Positions 36,704-46,179 are shown, counted from the stretch's first letter. The stretch: DNA of 64,000 bases from JAJRRL01 sp047404195 (GCA_047404195.1 JBDOIU010000008.1:1-64000), one strand, 5' to 3'. A program made the numbers and translations. Notes: generated by a model from the letters alone, not told the origin.

Positions 36704-36933
36704 TCTAAGATTGAGACCTATTGGTTATTGACCTGCTTGGTAGATTTCGATCCATTCCTAAATGCGAATATCGGTATTATATTTCCCGCCATTAGAGCCT
36801 GTCTCAATCAATACGTTGAAAGGCGAGCAGGTATATCCGTCAGTCCTGTTATCCGTAGCTTAATCTGAAGTGATATGCTTGAGTCGGAGTGTTGGTTTTG
36901 GAGTGCAGTGATATCGTTTGCTGGCGGCAGGTT

Positions 36934-37212
36934 TTATAGCACCATACGAAAGCTGGCGTGCTTTTTGAGTGCTTCGTAGAATACAGGTAGAGTGGATTCG
37001 TCTTCAATGTATAGGCGCAATGTCCACGATACATACCGCCCTTGTTTGCTAGCGTGACATTGGCTATTTTCGAAATCTGACTTCGGGAAAAACGATTTTA
37101 CCTGTTGGAAGATAAACTGTTCGAAATTTTCATTTTGTTCACCAATCACTTTAATCTGAAAATAACCTGGTACGGTGTCTTTCAGTGTCTCATCTTCTAT
37201 TGGATCTGACAT
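36934..37212 (-). CDS. ybeD: YbeD-family (DUF493) small regulatory protein
   Basis: 92 residues, ferredoxin-like ACT-type fold family found after dacA in many gammaproteobacteria. Landmarks: PGYFQIKVIGEQNENF near 15 and C-terminal ALKKHASFRMVL. Twelve bases after dacA on the same strand. In E. coli lipB and lipA follow; they are not here. Exact role unsettled in the family. Confidence 0.9.
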   Translation of the reverse strand: MSDPIEDETLKDTVPGYFQIKVIGEQNENFEQFIFQQVKSFFPKSDFENSQCHASKQGRYVSWTLRLYIEDESTLPVFYEALKKHASFRMVL

Positions 37213-37224
37213 ACGGGACTCAAT

Positions 37225-38388
37225 TTAGTGATGGAACATGGCAGAGATTTTATCTTTAGCGCGTTGCCACCAGTTACCCAATGGGTTGTTCTTGAGAGCA
37301 ATTAATGGTTCTTCAGCAATTTCCTTGCCACGGTCAGTCACAATGACGTTGCCCAGTGTCTCGCCTTGTTGAATCGGAGCAATGATTTTTGTTTTTTTCA
37401 ACATGATTTGTGCTTGCAGTGTATCAGCACTGCCGCGAGGAATGGTTACAGTTAAAGGGGCAGTCACACCGATAGGGGTGGTTTTTTCGCTAGCTTGCCA
37501 GGTGCGCACTTGTGCCAATGGTGTATCCGCCTTGAAAAGTGTGCGTTGCTCGTAGAAACGAAAGCCATAATTCAGTAGTTGTTGTGACGTGTTCGCACGG
37601 GCGGCATCTGATTTTGCACCCATGATGACGCTGATTAAGTTGAAACCTTTGTCAGAAGCAGATGCGACTAAGCAGTAGCCAGCAGCATTGGTGTGGCCTG
37701 TCTTCATGCCAGTCACACGGCCATCGCGCCAGAGCAAGCGATTGCGGTTGGCTTGCTTGATATTGTTGTAGCGAAACCATTTGCGTGCAAAGAAATGTTG
37801 GTACTCTGGAAACTGATGTCGGATGGCGCTGGCCAGTTTTGCTAAATCATAGGCACTGCTGTAGTGGTTATTTCGAGGCAGGCCGTTGGCATTGCTGTAG
37901 TGTGTGTCTTTCAAGCCAAGCCCCTGCGCAGCATTATTCATTTGTGCAACAAATGCCGTTTCGCTGCCAGCGATATACTCAGCAATCGCAATACACGCAT
38001 CATTTCCTGAATCAACTGTGATACCGGTAATAAGTTGGTTGAGTGAGACTTTCTTCCCTGGCTGTAGGAACATGCGTGAACCACCAGTATGCCAAGCACG
38101 GTTGCTCACTGGAACGAAGTCTGACAAGTGCACTTGCCCAGTTTTGAGCGCATTAAATGTCACATACAGTGTCATCAATTTGGTCAGGCTAGCAGGCGCA
38201 AGACGCTTATGTGGGTTGCTGGCAGCAATCAAATGACCATTATCACTCGACATGAGGACATAACTTTTTACGGGGAGTGTGGGTGCGCTGATGGGGATGG
38301 CAGGTGGTATGACATTGCTGGCCAGAGATGTGGATGCGACAGCAAGCGCTACGAGGCTGCTCAGAAGATGTGAAGTGAGGCGTTGCAT
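37225..38388 (-). CDS. dacA: D-alanyl-D-alanine carboxypeptidase (PBP5/6 type)
   Basis: Trims the terminal D-Ala from peptidoglycan pentapeptides in the periplasm. 387 residues: signal peptide to about 24, active-site S67-LTK70 in APASLTKLMT, SGN at 127-129, KTG at 229-231. The C-terminal part has the beta domain and a final amphipathic helix (NWWQRAKDKISAMFHH) that would anchor it to the inner membrane. It has its own promoter and is followed by ybeD. Confidence 0.95.
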   Translation of the reverse strand: MQRLTSHLLSSLVALAVASTSLASNVIPPAIPISAPTLPVKSYVLMSSDNGHLIAASNPHKRLAPASLTKLMTLYVTFNALKTGQVHLSDFVPVSNRAWHTGGSRMFLQPGKKVSLNQLITGITVDSGNDACIAIAEYIAGSETAFVAQMNNAAQGLGLKDTHYSNANGLPRNNHYSSAYDLAKLASAIRHQFPEYQHFFARKWFRYNNIKQANRNRLLWRDGRVTGMKTGHTNAAGYCLVASASDKGFNLISVIMGAKSDAARANTSQQLLNYGFRFYEQRTLFKADTPLAQVRTWQASEKTTPIGVTAPLTVTIPRGSADTLQAQIMLKKTKIIAPIQQGETLGNVIVTDRGKEIAEEPLIALKNNPLGNWWQRAKDKISAMFHH

Positions 38389-38423
38389 GAGGGTGCTCCC
38401 GGCGAAAACAAAAATATCCCCAT

Positions 38424-38452
38424 ATTATCGCACAAAACCAGCAAGATGTGAA
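38424..38452 (-). promoter_or_regulatory. Promoter of dacA
   Basis: On the minus strand TTCACA (38452-38447), 17 bases, GATAAT (38429-38424) with extended -10 TGC before it. 36 bases upstream of the ATG. Confidence 0.55.
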
Positions 38453-38513
38453 CCTAAGTCAGCCTGTCGGCAGTGTTTCCCCTGACTGATGAGGTGGATT
38501 GTTTATGCGGCGT

Positions 38514-38541
38514 TTGCTTTTTTGCCAAAGCAGGGTATAAT
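38514..38541 (+). promoter_or_regulatory. Promoter of ndk
   Basis: TTGCTT at 38514-38519, 16 bases, perfect TATAAT at 38536-38541, 32 bases before the GTG start. Confidence 0.6.
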
Positions 38542-38572
38542 GATCGAATTTTCAACACAAATAGGGGGCGCC

Positions 38573-39034
38573 GTGAGCACTCAAATTACTCTTTCCATTA
38601 TTAAGCCGGATGCTGTTGGCAAAGGTTTCATCGGAGATATCTACAAGCGTTTTCAGGACAACAACCTTGAGGTGGTTGCTGCACGCATGATGCATTTGAC
38701 CCGTGAGCAGGCTGAAGGCTTCTACGCTGTTCACAAAGAGCGTCCTTTTTTCAATGACTTGGTTGAGTTCATGACCTCAGGTCGTGTGATGGTGCAAGCA
38801 TTGGTTGGTGATAATGCTGTGAATCGACACCGTGACATCATGGGTGCGACCAATCCCAAAGAAGCAGCCCCTGGTACCATTCGTGCTGATTTTGCTGAGT
38901 CCATTGATGCAAATGCTGTGCATGGTTCAGACAGCGTGGAAAATGCACACATCGAAGTGGCCTATTTCTTCAGTGATGCTGAGCTGCCAGCTGCTTTCCG
39001 TCAACAAGAAACAGCCAATGCAAGCGCAGGCTAA
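38573..39034 (+). CDS. ndk: Nucleoside diphosphate kinase
   Basis: Balances nucleoside triphosphates by phosphate transfer through an active-site His. The start is the GTG at 38573 with AGGGGG at 38563-38568, giving MSTQITLSIIKPDAVGKG, the normal opening. Active His lies in NAVHGSDS near 119. 153 residues, though the last ten (FRQQETANASAG) extend the usual 143. The open frame upstream is not used. rlmN starts 17 bases before its stop. Confidence 0.95.
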   Translation: MSTQITLSIIKPDAVGKGFIGDIYKRFQDNNLEVVAARMMHLTREQAEGFYAVHKERPFFNDLVEFMTSGRVMVQALVGDNAVNRHRDIMGATNPKEAAPGTIRADFAESIDANAVHGSDSVENAHIEVAYFFSDAELPAAFRQQETANASAG

Positions 39035-40154
39035 TGTGACTGCTGAACAGGTCAATGTGTTTGATCTGTCAGAGCAGGCCATGCAGGAGTGGTTTGTGGA
39101 CTTGGGGCAACCCAAGTTTCGTGCACGCCAACTCTTGCAGTGGCTGCATGCACGCAGTGTCACTGATTTCGCGCAAATGACTGATTTTAGTAAGCATTTA
39201 CGCGCGCAATTGGCGCAAGTCGCTACTGTCACTCTGCCTGAGTTCTCACGTGAAGAGGTCGCATCAGACGGTACATGCAAGTGGCTGTGTCGTTTGCATG
39301 ATGGTCAAATTGTAGAAACAGTCTACATACCCGAGCGTGAACGCGCGACATTATGCGTTTCTTCGCAGGTTGGTTGCGGTTTAAATTGCAGCTTTTGTTC
39401 CACCGCCCGCCAAGGGTTTAACCGTAACTTGTCACAGGCCGAGATCATTGGTCAACTGTGGTTGGCTCAAAAGCGATTACGCGAAACAGGAAAAACCCTG
39501 GTCACAAATGTGGTGTTTATGGGTATGGGTGAGCCACTGCTCAACTATGAGCCTGTGGTAGGTGCCATGAATCTCATGTTATCTGATTTTGCATACGGTT
39601 TATCAAAATATCGCGTAACTTTGAGTACATCGGGTCTGGTACCACAAATGCAGCGCCTGATGCTGGATACCACGGCTGCATTGGCAGTCTCTTTGCATGC
39701 ACCCAGCGATGATTTGCGCAACACGCTGGTACCAATCAATAAAAAATACAATCTCGCACAGCTAATGCAGTGTTGTCGTGAGTACTTTGCCCAGGGCATT
39801 GGTGGTCAGTCGCGTAAAGTCACATTTGAGTACGTGATGTTAGCCGGCGTCAATGACAGTACAACACAAGCCAGGCAATTGGTACGTTTATTGCAGAATG
39901 TGCCGGCAAAACTGAATCTCATTCCATTTAATCCGCACCCAGGAGCGCAATATCAGTGTAGCAGCAAGGCAGCTATGCTGGCATTTCGTGATATTTGTCA
40001 GAAAGCGGGCATCATTACCACCATCCGCCGCACGCGTGGTGATGACATAGCAGGGGCTTGTGGCCAGTTGGCGGGTGAAGTCACTGACCGAACAGGTCGT
40101 AAGGTGCGCTGGATGAAGCGAGATGGCCTCATGTTACGCAGCGCCGAGACATAG
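39018..40154 (+). CDS. rlmN: Dual-specificity RNA methyltransferase RlmN
   Basis: Radical-SAM enzyme that makes 2-methyladenosine at A2503 of 23S rRNA and at A37 of some tRNAs. 378 residues; CxxxCxxC cluster at C120, C124, C127 (CGLNCSFCS) and the resolving C348 near the end (GACGQ). VVFMGMGEPLLNY near 170 is the SAM-binding GGE-like motif. The start overlaps ndk; its ribosome site is weak. Order rlmN-rodZ-hisS-yfgM follows E. coli, but pilF and ispG are missing between them. Confidence 0.95.
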   Translation: MQAQANVTAEQVNVFDLSEQAMQEWFVDLGQPKFRARQLLQWLHARSVTDFAQMTDFSKHLRAQLAQVATVTLPEFSREEVASDGTCKWLCRLHDGQIVETVYIPERERATLCVSSQVGCGLNCSFCSTARQGFNRNLSQAEIIGQLWLAQKRLRETGKTLVTNVVFMGMGEPLLNYEPVVGAMNLMLSDFAYGLSKYRVTLSTSGLVPQMQRLMLDTTAALAVSLHAPSDDLRNTLVPINKKYNLAQLMQCCREYFAQGIGGQSRKVTFEYVMLAGVNDSTTQARQLVRLLQNVPAKLNLIPFNPHPGAQYQCSSKAAMLAFRDICQKAGIITTIRRTRGDDIAGACGQLAGEVTDRTGRKVRWMKRDGLMLRSAET

Positions 40155-40268
40155 ATTACCGATCTCTTTTTGTCCTTGCTGATGCTGTTCTGTTGAAAAA
40201 GTAGGCATGTCTTCTAGCGCAGGCATTTGTTGGGTATACTAAGCAGATCATTTTGTTGGAGGTCATCC

Positions 40269-40826
40269 ATGGTAACCTTACATTCCCCCACACCGGTTTC
40301 TGCCGATACACCAGATGATGCTGTTGTGTCTCAAAACAGTGTTGGGCTGATTTTGTCATCTGCCCGCCGCTCTTCACCTGAAGCATGGAGTCAGCAAGAT
40401 GTGGCTAAGCGCTTGAATCTGCGGGTGGATATGATTCGTTGGTTGGAGGAAGATGCCTATGACCAGTTACCACCATTATTATTTGTGCAAGGCTATGTGC
40501 GTGCCTATGCTCAGTTGTTGGCATTACCTGTCGATACGCTGTTACAACAGTTAACGCAAACATACCCGCAGCCATCTGAAGCAGAGCGGCATCGCGATGA
40601 TTTGGTCGTTCCAATCAAATTACCTAAAATGCACTCTATCAATCGGCATGCATCTGGCAAGCGTCGACGCGTCACTATTTTTCTGGCTGCAGTACTGCTA
40701 CTTGGCGGTGTTGTAACCTACCGTGTGTTTGTGGATGGTGTGACGACGACATCTATTTCAGGTAAGCTGCAACAATTACTTCCAACAACCGCCATGACTG
40801 TGCCATTGGCGGCTGATAAGCAGTAA
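40269..40826 (+). CDS. rodZ: RodZ-like helix-turn-helix membrane protein
   Basis: Cytoskeletal adaptor that links MreB to the cell wall machinery. 185 residues: N-terminal HTH (about 25-90, with WSQQDVAKRLNLRVDMIRWLEED), basic segment GKRRR, one membrane helix (about 133-150), and a very short periplasmic tail. E. coli RodZ has 337 residues, so the large periplasmic domain is missing here. GGAGG before ATG 40269. Place between rlmN and hisS supports the name. Confidence 0.85.
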   Translation: MVTLHSPTPVSADTPDDAVVSQNSVGLILSSARRSSPEAWSQQDVAKRLNLRVDMIRWLEEDAYDQLPPLLFVQGYVRAYAQLLALPVDTLLQQLTQTYPQPSEAERHRDDLVVPIKLPKMHSINRHASGKRRRVTIFLAAVLLLGGVVTYRVFVDGVTTTSISGKLQQLLPTTAMTVPLAADKQ

Positions 40827-40855
40827 ACGGGTATTCAAATTCCCTGGAGAAGACA

Positions 40856-42142
40856 GTGGCCGCAAAAGTGAAAGCCATTCGTGGCATGAATGATCGATTG
40901 CCTCAAGATGCGTTGTATTGGCAACGTCTAACATCTGTGTTTGCGCGTGTCGTGCATCAAGCTGGATATCAAGAAATCGTGACTCCCGTGTGCGAGTCCA
41001 CAGCCTTGTTTAAGCGCAGCATGGGTGGGGATACAGATATTGTTTCAAAGGAAATGTATACATTCGAAGACCGCAATGGTGATAGCCTGAGCTTACGGCC
41101 TGAAGGAACCGCTTCGGTTGTGCGTGCAGGTATAGAGCATGGTTTACTGTATAACCAACAGCAGCGTTTGTATTACCAGGGCCCCATGTTTCGGCATGAG
41201 CGGCCACAAAAAGGCCGCTACAGACAGTTTCATCAGTTGGGTGTTGAAGCCATTGGTTTCGCAGGTGCAGCAATTGAGGCTGAAAGCATTGCCATGTCTT
41301 ATCGCTTGCTCGAGGGCTTGGGTTTAGCGGATGGCTGTGTTTGCCAGTTGAATCACCTGGGTTCTAGCGAAGAGCGAGAGGCATTTAAATCGGCATTGCT
41401 AAAGATGTTAACGCCAATCAAGGAACAGTTAGATGCAGATAGTCAGCGTCGTTTAGGAACAAACCCTTTGCGCATACTGGATAGTAAAGTGCCACAAACA
41501 CAAGCCTTATTACAAGATGCGCCCAGCCTATATGATTTTCTCAGCGCTGAGTCTAAAGCGCATGTTGCGCAGTTACATGCATATTTAGAGGCGTTGTCTA
41601 TTCCAGTCAGTATCAATACGCGCTTGGTGCGAGGTTTGGATTATTATACCGGTGTGGTTTTTGAGTGGGTCAGTGATGCGCTTGGTGCACAAGGTACGGT
41701 TTGCGCTGGTGGTCGCTATGATAATTTGGTGGCGCAGCTGGGCGGCAGTGCCAGTCCTGCTTTTGGTTGGGCCGCAGGTATGGAGCGATTGGTATTGCTG
41801 ATCCAGGCACAAGTGAGTTTGCAGCCTGAACCAGATGTTTACGTGATTGTGGCTGATGAAAGTTTACAGGCAGCCGCGCTAAAATGGGTAGACCAGTTAC
41901 GATCTGCTGTTCCTGGCTGCAGTGCTGTGATGAATGTCAGTGCTGGTAGTTTGAAGGCACAATTTAAGCGGGCGGATAAGTCACATGCCAAGCAGGCTGT
42001 GATTTTTGCGCCTGAAGAATATGCGCAGGGTTTATTAATCATTAAACCCTTGCGTGAGCGTTCTGCTCAGCTGCAATTGTCTGAGCAAGATGCGATTAAC
42101 CAATTCAAAGAGGAGAAGTCTCATGGATCAACTAACGGATGA
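40856..42142 (+). CDS. hisS: Histidine-tRNA ligase
   Basis: Class II aminoacyl-tRNA synthetase. GTG start at 40856 with GGAGA upstream gives MAAKVKAIRGMNDRLP. Motif 2 is in GPMFRHERPQKGRYRQFHQ near 115; histidine-binding LVRGLDYYTG near 258 and motif 3 GWAAGMERL near 303. 428 residues, as in E. coli (424). It overlaps yfgM by 20 bases. Confidence 0.97.
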   Translation: MAAKVKAIRGMNDRLPQDALYWQRLTSVFARVVHQAGYQEIVTPVCESTALFKRSMGGDTDIVSKEMYTFEDRNGDSLSLRPEGTASVVRAGIEHGLLYNQQQRLYYQGPMFRHERPQKGRYRQFHQLGVEAIGFAGAAIEAESIAMSYRLLEGLGLADGCVCQLNHLGSSEEREAFKSALLKMLTPIKEQLDADSQRRLGTNPLRILDSKVPQTQALLQDAPSLYDFLSAESKAHVAQLHAYLEALSIPVSINTRLVRGLDYYTGVVFEWVSDALGAQGTVCAGGRYDNLVAQLGGSASPAFGWAAGMERLVLLIQAQVSLQPEPDVYVIVADESLQAAALKWVDQLRSAVPGCSAVMNVSAGSLKAQFKRADKSHAKQAVIFAPEEYAQGLLIIKPLRERSAQLQLSEQDAINQFKEEKSHGSTNG

Positions 42143-42725
42143 AGAACAAGCGGCGCAGATTAAACGATTTTGGCATGAGTCTGGACGCTATATCCTGATC
42201 GCTGTGCTCATTGGTTTGGCCATTGGGTATGCATGGCGTTGGTATCAGGGCTATTTGCAGCAACAGCGGCAGTTGGCATCTGCACTTTATATACAGTTAT
42301 TTGCTGGCAAGGACAGTCAGGCGCATTTTGCTGAACGGCTCGCACAGCTCAAAAAAGATCATGCCAAGTCACCTTACGCTCAGCTTTCAGCAATGATTGA
42401 TGCCAAAATGAAGATTGATCAAGGCAACACACAAGCTGCTGTCGCTGAATATCGCTGGGTCATACAACAAAAACAGCCTGAAGCATTACATGATATCGCC
42501 GTACTTCGATTGGCGCGACTAATGGTGCATGACAAGAAACCAGAGCAGGCATTGGTGCTACTGAAGCAGGTGAAAGATGAGAATTTTGATGTTTACCAGA
42601 GTCTGATTAAAGCGCGAGCGCTACAGGCCATGGGTAAGCCCAAGTTAGCCTTGCAATCTCGTTTAGCTGCCATGTCCGGCATGCAGCGTCTGGGTATGAC
42701 GCCCATGCCATGGCTGCTTATGTGA
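42123..42725 (+). CDS. yfgM: YfgM-family ancillary translocon protein
   Basis: Inner-membrane protein linked to the SecYEG translocon and periplasmic chaperones. 200 residues: cytoplasmic N-terminus, membrane helix about 23-41 (YILIAVLIGLAIGYAW), then TPR-like repeats in the periplasm. ATG 42123 has GAGGAGAAG before it. bamB and der, which usually follow, are absent; the gene meets the orphan on the minus strand tail to tail with eight bases of overlap. Confidence 0.9.
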   Translation: MDQLTDEEQAAQIKRFWHESGRYILIAVLIGLAIGYAWRWYQGYLQQQRQLASALYIQLFAGKDSQAHFAERLAQLKKDHAKSPYAQLSAMIDAKMKIDQGNTQAAVAEYRWVIQQKQPEALHDIAVLRLARLMVHDKKPEQALVLLKQVKDENFDVYQSLIKARALQAMGKPKLALQSRLAAMSGMQRLGMTPMPWLLM

Positions 42726-43731
42726 AATTGAAAAAGTCTGCAATGTCATTGATGACTTGATCTTTTGTTGCTGCTTTTATGTTGTCTAGTGGTTTGATGA
42801 CATGTGTTTCAGCTTTGGTTGAATCGGGTTGCGAGTTCAGTCGTGATGGTAGCTGTGCCTGCTTTGGTGCTTGACTTTCATTTAAGTCAGTCAGCTCTTC
42901 TGCTTTGATTTGATCCCAATAAAAGTTTGCCTCATTTCTGTTCTCATTTGGTTCGCCATGAAAAGCACGCACGATCTCAGCCGTGCTGATTGCTGCTGGT
43001 GGTTCAAGGTGCCCCTTGGCCGGCTGAAACTCTTCTACAGCCGTGATGCCGGCAATATCTAGCTCACATACTGTTGATAGCTCTTTTAAGAAGATCAAGT
43101 TAATACTTTCGTGGCTGCTTGCTGATGTGTGCTTCGCTTTGCTTGTCTTTGTTGCATTATCATGTTGTGTTGCATCCTTTTGTGTATGCTGAGCTTGTTT
43201 ACGTTTGCTCGGCTTGCTTGGTTTTGTGCTTGTGGGTTGTTGTGATTGTCGCATCGCTACACGGTTTGATTGAATGATTTGAAATAGCTTGGGTTCAATA
43301 AACAACAGAATCTTCGTGCAATAGAAAAATGAATTATTTCTATTGCGTTGTGAAGGGTATTTTGGTTTGTCTGCTTCTTTGGGTAATACTTCATTGTAGC
43401 GGTTGAAAACATTCTCAGTTGTGATGGCTCGCCATAGATTAGCAATCATACGCTTGGTGTGTATGACAAAAGGATCTTGTGAAAATGTATGTATATCCAT
43501 TTGGGTTAGTATTCGGTAAATTGTTTGAAGTTTAATTGCATTGATCACTAACGGAGATGGTTTGCTGATATCATTGACACTGTGGTTGTTCTCCCGGTAT
43601 TGATGTACCTGAGGCCGCGTAATGCTTAGGGTGTCATGATTTTGTTCGTATACATGAATTAAGGATTCAGTGAATGCGCGTCTATAGGCTTGTCTCGTTG
43701 GCTTTCGCATATCGATGTTTCTTTTTGACAT
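42718..43731 (-). CDS. Orphan protein with Lys/Thr/Gln-rich linker (candidate effector)
   Basis: 337 residues, not recognised. It has a basic N-terminal helical domain (1-165), a low-complexity linker rich in Lys, Ser, Thr, Gln (about 168-210, including PSKPSKRKQ, which could act as a nuclear signal in a host), and an acidic C-terminal half ending in DQVINDIADFFNFT. No signal peptide or membrane helix. Upstream is a direct repeat like PmrA boxes (43800-43816). It lies where bamB-der would be expected. Host-directed function is inference. Confidence 0.7.
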   Translation of the reverse strand: MSKRNIDMRKPTRQAYRRAFTESLIHVYEQNHDTLSITRPQVHQYRENNHSVNDISKPSPLVINAIKLQTIYRILTQMDIHTFSQDPFVIHTKRMIANLWRAITTENVFNRYNEVLPKEADKPKYPSQRNRNNSFFYCTKILLFIEPKLFQIIQSNRVAMRQSQQPTSTKPSKPSKRKQAQHTQKDATQHDNATKTSKAKHTSASSHESINLIFLKELSTVCELDIAGITAVEEFQPAKGHLEPPAAISTAEIVRAFHGEPNENRNEANFYWDQIKAEELTDLNESQAPKQAQLPSRLNSQPDSTKAETHVIKPLDNIKAATKDQVINDIADFFNFT

Positions 43732-43783
43732 GACTTATCTCTCTATGTTGGTTAAAAGACCTGTGACCAGTTGCCACCCCTAT

Positions 43784-43816
43784 ACCCTACCGAATAACAA
43801 TTAAAATAATGTTAAA
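43784..43816 (-). promoter_or_regulatory. PmrA-like box and -10 of the 337-residue orphan
   Basis: Minus strand: TTTAAC (43816-43811), five bases, TTTAAT (43805-43800), ten bases, TAGGGT (43789-43784) as a weak -10. Period of the repeat is 11 bases, as in known PmrA boxes (CTTAAT-N5-CTTAAT). The box takes the place of a -35. Confidence 0.6.
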
Positions 43817-44131
43817 TTGATATATTTTTGTTGCTGCAATATTTTGCAGCACCTGGTCAGTGATTGCTAGTGCTGTGGGGCAAATTTTATTAGTAATATC
43901 ATAAGATTAGTTATGGCTGTCAGTCCACTCATCATCTGATATGCAAATGTCTTGCTCCCTTAACAGGTTTCAGCAGTGAGTTCGTGGCATGAAGTGTTTA
44001 ATTGCTCATTGCACTATACAATGGCATCACAGCCCGAACAAGTGTTCTGAAAGTGATCAATTAATTGGTGTGTTGTCATTTACGGTGTTGATTTCAAGTA
44101 CTTAGCGACAAGTATAAGGCGAGTATGTACA

Positions 44132-44165
44132 ATTAAGGTATTTTTAAGCTTCTGCAGTGTATAAT
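44132..44165 (+). promoter_or_regulatory. PmrA-like box and -10 of the 660-residue orphan
   Basis: ATTAAG (44132-44137), five bases, TTTAAG (44143-44148), 11 bases, perfect TATAAT (44160-44165). Same layout as the site at 54487. Confidence 0.7.
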
Positions 44166-44196
44166 AGGGGTATAACCATGAATGTGAGGCATCAAT

Positions 44197-46179
44197 ATGA
44201 GACCAAATGGCGGTGAGAGTAAAACTAAAATCGACGAGGCTTTGAGCAAAGCACAGGGCGGAACAGCTGTTTACCTGGGTAAGAAGCCAACCGTGCACAC
44301 AGGCGCGGCGCTGATAAAAAAATTCCAAGGGTCAAAGAAGCAATTTTTACTAGAAGTGCACTGTAAGTCAACCAAGGGCAGGGGGCCTTTCTTACTTGAT
44401 CGATTGATGCAGCGATTGCAGAGTCCTGAGTATAAAGCATTGAACGATCTTTTGCTGAGTGAGCAGACTGGGTCAGTCACGAACCAGCAGGGTGACGCTA
44501 ACCAGAAACCAAAAAAATATATCTTTCGACTTGCTGGCTTGATGCCACAAGAAGATGCTTATTCTGTTAATCCTGATTCCAATCGAGAGTCAAGTTCAAA
44601 TGTGACTGTGATCGAAGGTCGCGTTAATTTACCAGACTATGAAGCGAAATGTAATCCTTACCAAGTAGATTCAGAAATAGATCGCTATTTGACAAGCGTT
44701 TGGTCGCAGCTTAATGTTAGTCGACTTTTACCTGAACAACCTACCCTAGATGCCGGTGAGAATACACCTGGATTAAGCCCCGATGGCCGTGAGACACTCG
44801 AGGCTGCTATTACGCGCATTGGTATTCGCCCTGATGATCCAGCGTTGCTACGTGCCATGCTATCTGCGCCTCACCAAGCTGAACCAATTGGTGCGGGGGT
44901 GACGAGTGCTGTTAGTCGCGCAATAGCCGGACATAAAAATAAAGAACATCATCGCCGTGCTGGAAAAAGTTCAGAAGACCTGTTTGAAAAAGAAATTACA
45001 AACGGTATGAACTTGAATGATTTTTGTAGTCAGTACAAAGGACTCACTGATGTCACGAGAAGAGATGATTTTAGTGACTTTAAAGATCGCATGGAAGTGT
45101 TGCAAGCAAGAACTGGGCAAAAGATAAGTGCGGCTACAGGCAATGAAAATGGTAAAAAAATCATGGTACAGGCCATGGCTTGGAAAGATTATTTTAAAAA
45201 GAATACTTTTCAGAGATCTGTGTTTCAAGATGATGGTAAGGAGGGATTTGATCCAGTGATGGAGGAAGCGTTCATTAACACATGGCAATACCTTGAAGCT
45301 CAGGCTAACCACAATGTTCAGCACAAAATGCCGGATTGCTTTATCGGTGAAGGCAATGCATACGCAAAAGTACATAAGCTGATGGATAAGTTGCGTGGGT
45401 ATTGTTACACTCAAAGCCATAGAAGTGTTCTGTATCATTATTTGAAACAGGATCTGGATGCTGAATATGCTGGTAATGCTGATTCAAAAATATCTATTGA
45501 GGTTAGGCTGACGTTTGAAAAGCTGGCCAACTTGCTGGGATATGATAAAATTGTGCTGCAAAAAGCAAAGGCACATTTACAGGAATATGCCAATCAATTT
45601 ACATCCCCATCAAGTGAAGGTGTTGATCAGAATGCGCAGGAGTTGCACGATCTCGATGCGCTGGATACTAAATTTAAGGAAGAAGATCAGATTAATGTAC
45701 ATGAGGTGATAGATTATTTGCGTATGCAGATGCATCTTAAAGGCAAGTCGTTTTCTAATAGCCAACAAATGCTGAAGTTGCAGCAAGAGTTATCCTTATT
45801 GGCCCCAGACAGTCAGATAATTACAAAACGTGTTCTTGCTGAAGTTATTTCAGATTCCCTTAAACATAATACAAGGAATAATGTTGCATATACTTTATCA
45901 GCTGTTACATCAGCTGTTGCTGTACCAACTTTGACTGCAACTGCAGGTGTCACTATGTACTCACTGCTGGCATCAGCATCATTTTCTTTGTCAGTACCAC
46001 CTGTTGCTGTTGTTTTATTTGCAGTTGCAGCGGTTGTTGCTATCGGGTTAGCGGTAACTGCCGCAGTGCTTGCTACCAAGGGGCATGCTGACACGTCTTA
46101 CCGTCCGGCGATGAAGGCGTTATCATCTGTGCTTAAAGCTGATCCAGCCAATGATAGTGGTTCTCTTCAGCCAGAGTAG
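44197..46179 (+). CDS. Candidate effector, VHCKS family member 1
   Basis: 660 residues. N-terminal block shared with the gene at 54557: LGKKP (about 28), VHCKS followed by RGPFLLDRL (about 54-70), RLAGLMPQE (about 109-117) and a VNLPDY segment (about 143). The middle is helical and soluble. Near the C-terminus are two hydrophobic segments (about 567-600 and 604-632, with PPVAVV between), then a polar tail. No signal peptide. This looks like a protein that acts in a host cell, with a C-terminal membrane hairpin. PmrA-like promoter upstream. No known enzymatic motif seen. The ribosome site is a spaced GAGG. Confidence 0.78.
   Translation: MRPNGGESKTKIDEALSKAQGGTAVYLGKKPTVHTGAALIKKFQGSKKQFLLEVHCKSTKGRGPFLLDRLMQRLQSPEYKALNDLLLSEQTGSVTNQQGDANQKPKKYIFRLAGLMPQEDAYSVNPDSNRESSSNVTVIEGRVNLPDYEAKCNPYQVDSEIDRYLTSVWSQLNVSRLLPEQPTLDAGENTPGLSPDGRETLEAAITRIGIRPDDPALLRAMLSAPHQAEPIGAGVTSAVSRAIAGHKNKEHHRRAGKSSEDLFEKEITNGMNLNDFCSQYKGLTDVTRRDDFSDFKDRMEVLQARTGQKISAATGNENGKKIMVQAMAWKDYFKKNTFQRSVFQDDGKEGFDPVMEEAFINTWQYLEAQANHNVQHKMPDCFIGEGNAYAKVHKLMDKLRGYCYTQSHRSVLYHYLKQDLDAEYAGNADSKISIEVRLTFEKLANLLGYDKIVLQKAKAHLQEYANQFTSPSSEGVDQNAQELHDLDALDTKFKEEDQINVHEVIDYLRMQMHLKGKSFSNSQQMLKLQQELSLLAPDSQIITKRVLAEVISDSLKHNTRNNVAYTLSAVTSAVAVPTLTATAGVTMYSLLASASFSLSVPPVAVVLFAVAAVVAIGLAVTAAVLATKGHADTSYRPAMKALSSVLKADPANDSGSLQPE

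Larger units (their letters stand above)
43732..44196. other. Divergent regulatory region between two orphan genes
   Basis: About 465 bases, AT-rich, with a PmrA-like repeat facing each gene, one at 43800-43816 (minus) and one at 44132-44148 (plus). No other gene or terminator seen. Confidence 0.5.

Noticed and set aside
36710..36807. Inverted TTGAGAC/GTCTCAA pair as ends of a small mobile element
   Set aside because: Only seven bases match, with no target duplication or transposase.
38832..39017. Long N-terminal extension of rlmN
   Set aside because: It reads through ndk in another frame; RlmN homology begins after the Met at 39018.
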